DNA from: an uncultured Peptococcaceae bacterium
GTDB lineage: Bacteria > Bacillota > Limnochordia > Darwinibacteriales > Darwinibacteriaceae
Assembly: GCA_937988745.1 (NCBI GenBank)
Contig: CALKAR010000145.1
Span: forward strand, 1 to 5,835
Direction: 5' to 3'
DNA: 5,835 bases
Shown: positions 4,769 to 5,835 of the stretch, in pieces
How positions within the stretch are numbered: the first letter of the stretch is position 1
Layout of the letters: each line of letters starts with the position of its first letter
Position numbers and translations under genes: made by a program
Notes under the pieces: model-generated
Told to the model about the DNA's origin: nothing
Seen by the model: the letters and a program-made list of their open reading frames with translations, nothing else
Databases searched by the model: none

Positions 4769-4845
4769 GCCCGTGTGAGTCGGGCCGGAGGAGATCACTC
4801 CTCCGCTACGCTCAAGGGCAAAGCCCAACACCATCCAAAGGAGGA
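4769..4845 (+). promoter_or_regulatory. Hairpin leader with anti-Shine-Dalgarno, before the 107-aa gene
   Basis: GCCCG (4769-4773) pairs with CGGGC (4781-4785) around a 7-base loop. Directly after it, CGGAGGAG (4786-4793) pairs perfectly with CTCCTCCG (4798-4805) around ATCA. The right arm of this second stem contains TCCTCC (4799-4804), which is also complementary to GGAGGA (4840-4845) in the ribosome site of the next gene. The two pairings are mutually exclusive, which is the layout of a translational on/off switch. No ligand or trans-acting factor is evident. Confidence 0.45.
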
Positions 4846-4853
4846 TGCAGGGG

Positions 4854-5177
4854 ATGAGCAACATTAAATTGCGCTGGCAAGTGATCGAGGACAACGCGGG
4901 CGGTCTCCATCTCGCCGTACTGGAGGATGGCCGCTGCATTTACTACGGCCACGGCTACGAGCACAACGAGGGCGGGCTGCAGGCCGACGTGCAGGCGCTG
5001 CGCGAGGGACAGCACCCGATCCGAGACGGCTGGGAGATGTCGGCGGACGATCCGCAGGCGGCCTATGACGAGCTGACCAGCTACGAGTACGGCTGGGCCG
5101 TCGTGGCGGACGACGAGGGCATCTATTACGACCGCATGGGCGCTGCGGCGCAGCGAGTGTTTGGCAACGAGGGCTGA
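4854..5177 (+). CDS. Unrecognised acidic protein, 107 aa
   Basis: ATG 4854 is chosen because AAAGGAGG (4837-4844) lies 9 bases upstream. The earlier ATG at 4845 directly abuts that site, leaving no spacer. The protein begins MSNIKLRWQVIEDNAGGLHL and is compact, with strand-rich aromatic segments (RCIYYGHGYEHN, then YEYGWAVVADDEGIYYDRMG) separated by a helix (LQADVQALREG). There are 20 Asp/Glu against 7 Lys/Arg, so it is strongly acidic. No catalytic motif, signal peptide or membrane segment is visible. Small acidic proteins in phage accessory operons are sometimes DNA mimics or inhibitors of host defence, but nothing beyond charge supports that here. The upstream leader can sequester its ribosome site, and the gap after it is an element repeated after the next gene. 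Confidence 0.82.
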   Translation: MSNIKLRWQVIEDNAGGLHLAVLEDGRCIYYGHGYEHNEGGLQADVQALREGQHPIRDGWEMSADDPQAAYDELTSYEYGWAVVADDEGIYYDRMGAAAQRVFGNEG

Positions 5178-5178
5178 T

Positions 5179-5282
5179 GCCCTCCTGTGCCCCACGATAG
5201 CCGCCCGCCTCCACGTGGCGCGGGGTGGGCGTCGGTTTTGGCCGGCGGCGAAGAGGCGGCAGAAACAACAAAAAAGGAGGGC
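5179..5282 (+). repeat. Intergenic leader element, copy 1, with Shine-Dalgarno complement
   Basis: Bases 5187-5230 align without gaps to 5717-5760 at 37 of 44 positions, and all seven differences are transitions. Bases 5245-5268 match 5773-5795 with one substitution and one single-base gap. Both copies sit directly after a stop codon and before the next ribosome site. GCCCGCC (5203-5209) can pair with GGTGGGC (5224-5230); the single G-U pair here is G-C in copy 2. CCGCCTC (5205-5211) can alternatively pair with GAGGCGG (5253-5259). GCCCTCCT (5179-5186) is an exact complement of AGGAGGGC (5275-5282), which contains the ribosome site of the 138-aa gene. It is probably a structured RNA leader. 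Confidence 0.6.
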
Positions 5283-5288
5283 GACAAA

Positions 5289-5705
5289 ATGGAAAAATTG
5301 TTGCAGGACGTAAAACGTGCGCTTGAGTTGCTCAAGCGCGATGGGATCGAGGGATGGGGGTTGAACGTGCACCCCGACCTGGAAGAGTATGGCGACATTA
5401 TCGAGACGGCCCCAGCCGAGGGGTGCACGTCTGAGACGTGCGCCCATAACTCGCACGACCCGGCGGCACCCACGCGCCGGTGGGTGCCGAATGAAGGTTA
5501 CACACTCAGTCATTTGGGAGGTCATACACTCGGGGACGAAACGCGGATTGACTACTTCGCGTTGTTGTCCCCGGGCGAGAGCGGAGATGTGGTCTACCTT
5601 AAACTGGTGGACCATCCGTATTATTGGAGCTCGCTTGATCCCATCGACGAAGAGAGCGTTCCGGCGTGGGCGCTCGCGTCTCTGGCGGATACCGAGGAGG
5701 CTTAA
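5289..5705 (+). CDS. Unrecognised acidic protein with a Cys/His cluster, 138 aa
   Basis: ATG 5289 is set by AAAGGAGG (5273-5280) with an 8-base spacer. In-frame codons further upstream run through the repeated leader and are unlikely to be translated. Residues 1-18 form an amphipathic helix (MEKLLQDVKRALELLKRD), followed by strand-rich sequence (WGLNVHPDLEEYGDIIET). Residues 46-56 contain Cys46, Cys51, His53 and His56 in a short acidic loop, a possible metal site. Residues 98-118 (SGDVVYLKLVDHPYYWSSLD) form an aromatic strand pair. There are 27 Asp/Glu against 9 Lys/Arg. No known family, signal peptide or membrane segment was recognised. Copies of the same intergenic element precede and follow it, so gene plus leader may have spread or been duplicated as a cassette. 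Function unknown. Confidence 0.82.
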   Translation: MEKLLQDVKRALELLKRDGIEGWGLNVHPDLEEYGDIIETAPAEGCTSETCAHNSHDPAAPTRRWVPNEGYTLSHLGGHTLGDETRIDYFALLSPGESGDVVYLKLVDHPYYWSSLDPIDEESVPAWALASLADTEEA

Positions 5706-5795
5706 GCCTCCTCCTCATGCCCCGCGACAGCCGCCCGCCTCCACGCGGTGTGGGGCGGGCACCGGGAAACCTGCGGCGAGGAGGCGGCGAAACAA
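5706..5795 (+). repeat. Intergenic leader element, copy 2
   Basis: This is the diverged copy of the 5179-5282 element. GCCCGCC (5733-5739) pairs fully with GGCGGGC (5754-5760). GCCTCCTC (5706-5713), directly after the stop codon, is an exact complement of GAGGAGGC (5778-5785), closing the element in a long-range stem as in copy 1 but with the partner upstream of the ribosome site. Inner CCAC (5741-5744) can also pair with GTGG (5750-5753). The central part 5761-5772 has diverged from copy 1. Confidence 0.6.
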
Positions 5796-5817
5796 TCGAA
5801 AGAGAGAGGTACTCGAA

Positions 5818-5835
5818 ATGCTTGATGACAAGGCA
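5818..5835 (+). CDS. 5' end of a further accessory gene, cut by the window edge
   Basis: ATG 5818 follows the second copy of the leader element, with a purine-rich AGAGAGAGGT (5801-5810) ribosome site 7 bases upstream. Six codons are visible (MLDDKA). The start is supported mainly by its position, which matches that of the 138-aa gene relative to copy 1. No function can be given. Confidence 0.5.

Noticed and set aside
4812..5615. Minus-strand open frame of 267 codons
   Set aside because: It is the antisense shadow of the 107-aa and 138-aa genes and crosses the repeated leader. It has no ribosome site or domain and is typical of GC-rich antisense frames.
1..5835. CRISPR array, insertion sequence or plasmid origin iterons
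   Set aside because: No regularly spaced repeat-spacer pattern, transposase with terminal inverted repeats, or iteron cluster was seen. The only tandem repeats are the short attP arm sites.

Overview
The window looks like the integration and lysogeny control region of a temperate phage, or a phage-like integrative element, of a GC-rich Gram-positive host. The support is strong AGGAGG-type ribosome sites, frequent GTG starts, sigma-A type TTGACA/TATACT promoters, and proteins that read like GC-rich Bacillota (Alicyclobacillus, Kyrpidia or Symbiobacterium type). The host assignment is inference only. No structural, packaging, lysis or conjugation gene is visible.

Left part (1-1025, minus strand): a leftward cluster of small DNA-binding proteins starts at a clear promoter (996-1025). 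In transcription order these are a 69-aa helix-turn-helix protein in the cro position, an XRE-type protein, a 59-aa excisionase-family protein, and the first codons of another gene at the edge. A dense set of inverted repeats (935-993) lies just downstream of that promoter and is the best candidate operator.

Middle (1052-3191, plus strand): a CI/LexA-like repressor with an XRE N-terminus and an S24 self-cleaving C-terminus is followed 18 bases later by a tyrosine integrase. The integrase reading frame breaks at an A7 run (A AAA AAT TAG). A -1 shift there restores a 383-residue protein with every catalytic residue. A terminator follows, and then what appears to be a complete attP: the 3' half of a tRNA-Thr(CGT) gene as core, flanked on both sides by the same pair of 10-base direct repeats spaced 11 bases apart. 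The 5' half of the tRNA is absent, so this is not a host attL or attR with a reconstituted tRNA. The sequence therefore probably comes from a free or circular form.

Right part (3192-5835, plus strand): a strong promoter with an inverted repeat over its -10 drives a separate rightward operon of unrecognised genes. These are a coiled-coil protein with a TubC_N-like start, a ribbon-helix-helix protein overlapping it by four bases, a 68-aa protein, two acidic proteins (107 and 138 aa), and the start of a further gene. The intergenic gaps are full of hairpins. Two of them are diverged copies of one element, and several pyrimidine tracts are complementary to the downstream Shine-Dalgarno sequence, which suggests gene-by-gene translational control.

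The overall logic is a repressor/integrase arm facing an early leftward arm across an operator region, with attP separating this lysogeny module from an accessory (cargo-like) operon of unknown function. The most novel parts are the accessory operon with its repeated leaders, and the slippery interruption of the integrase.
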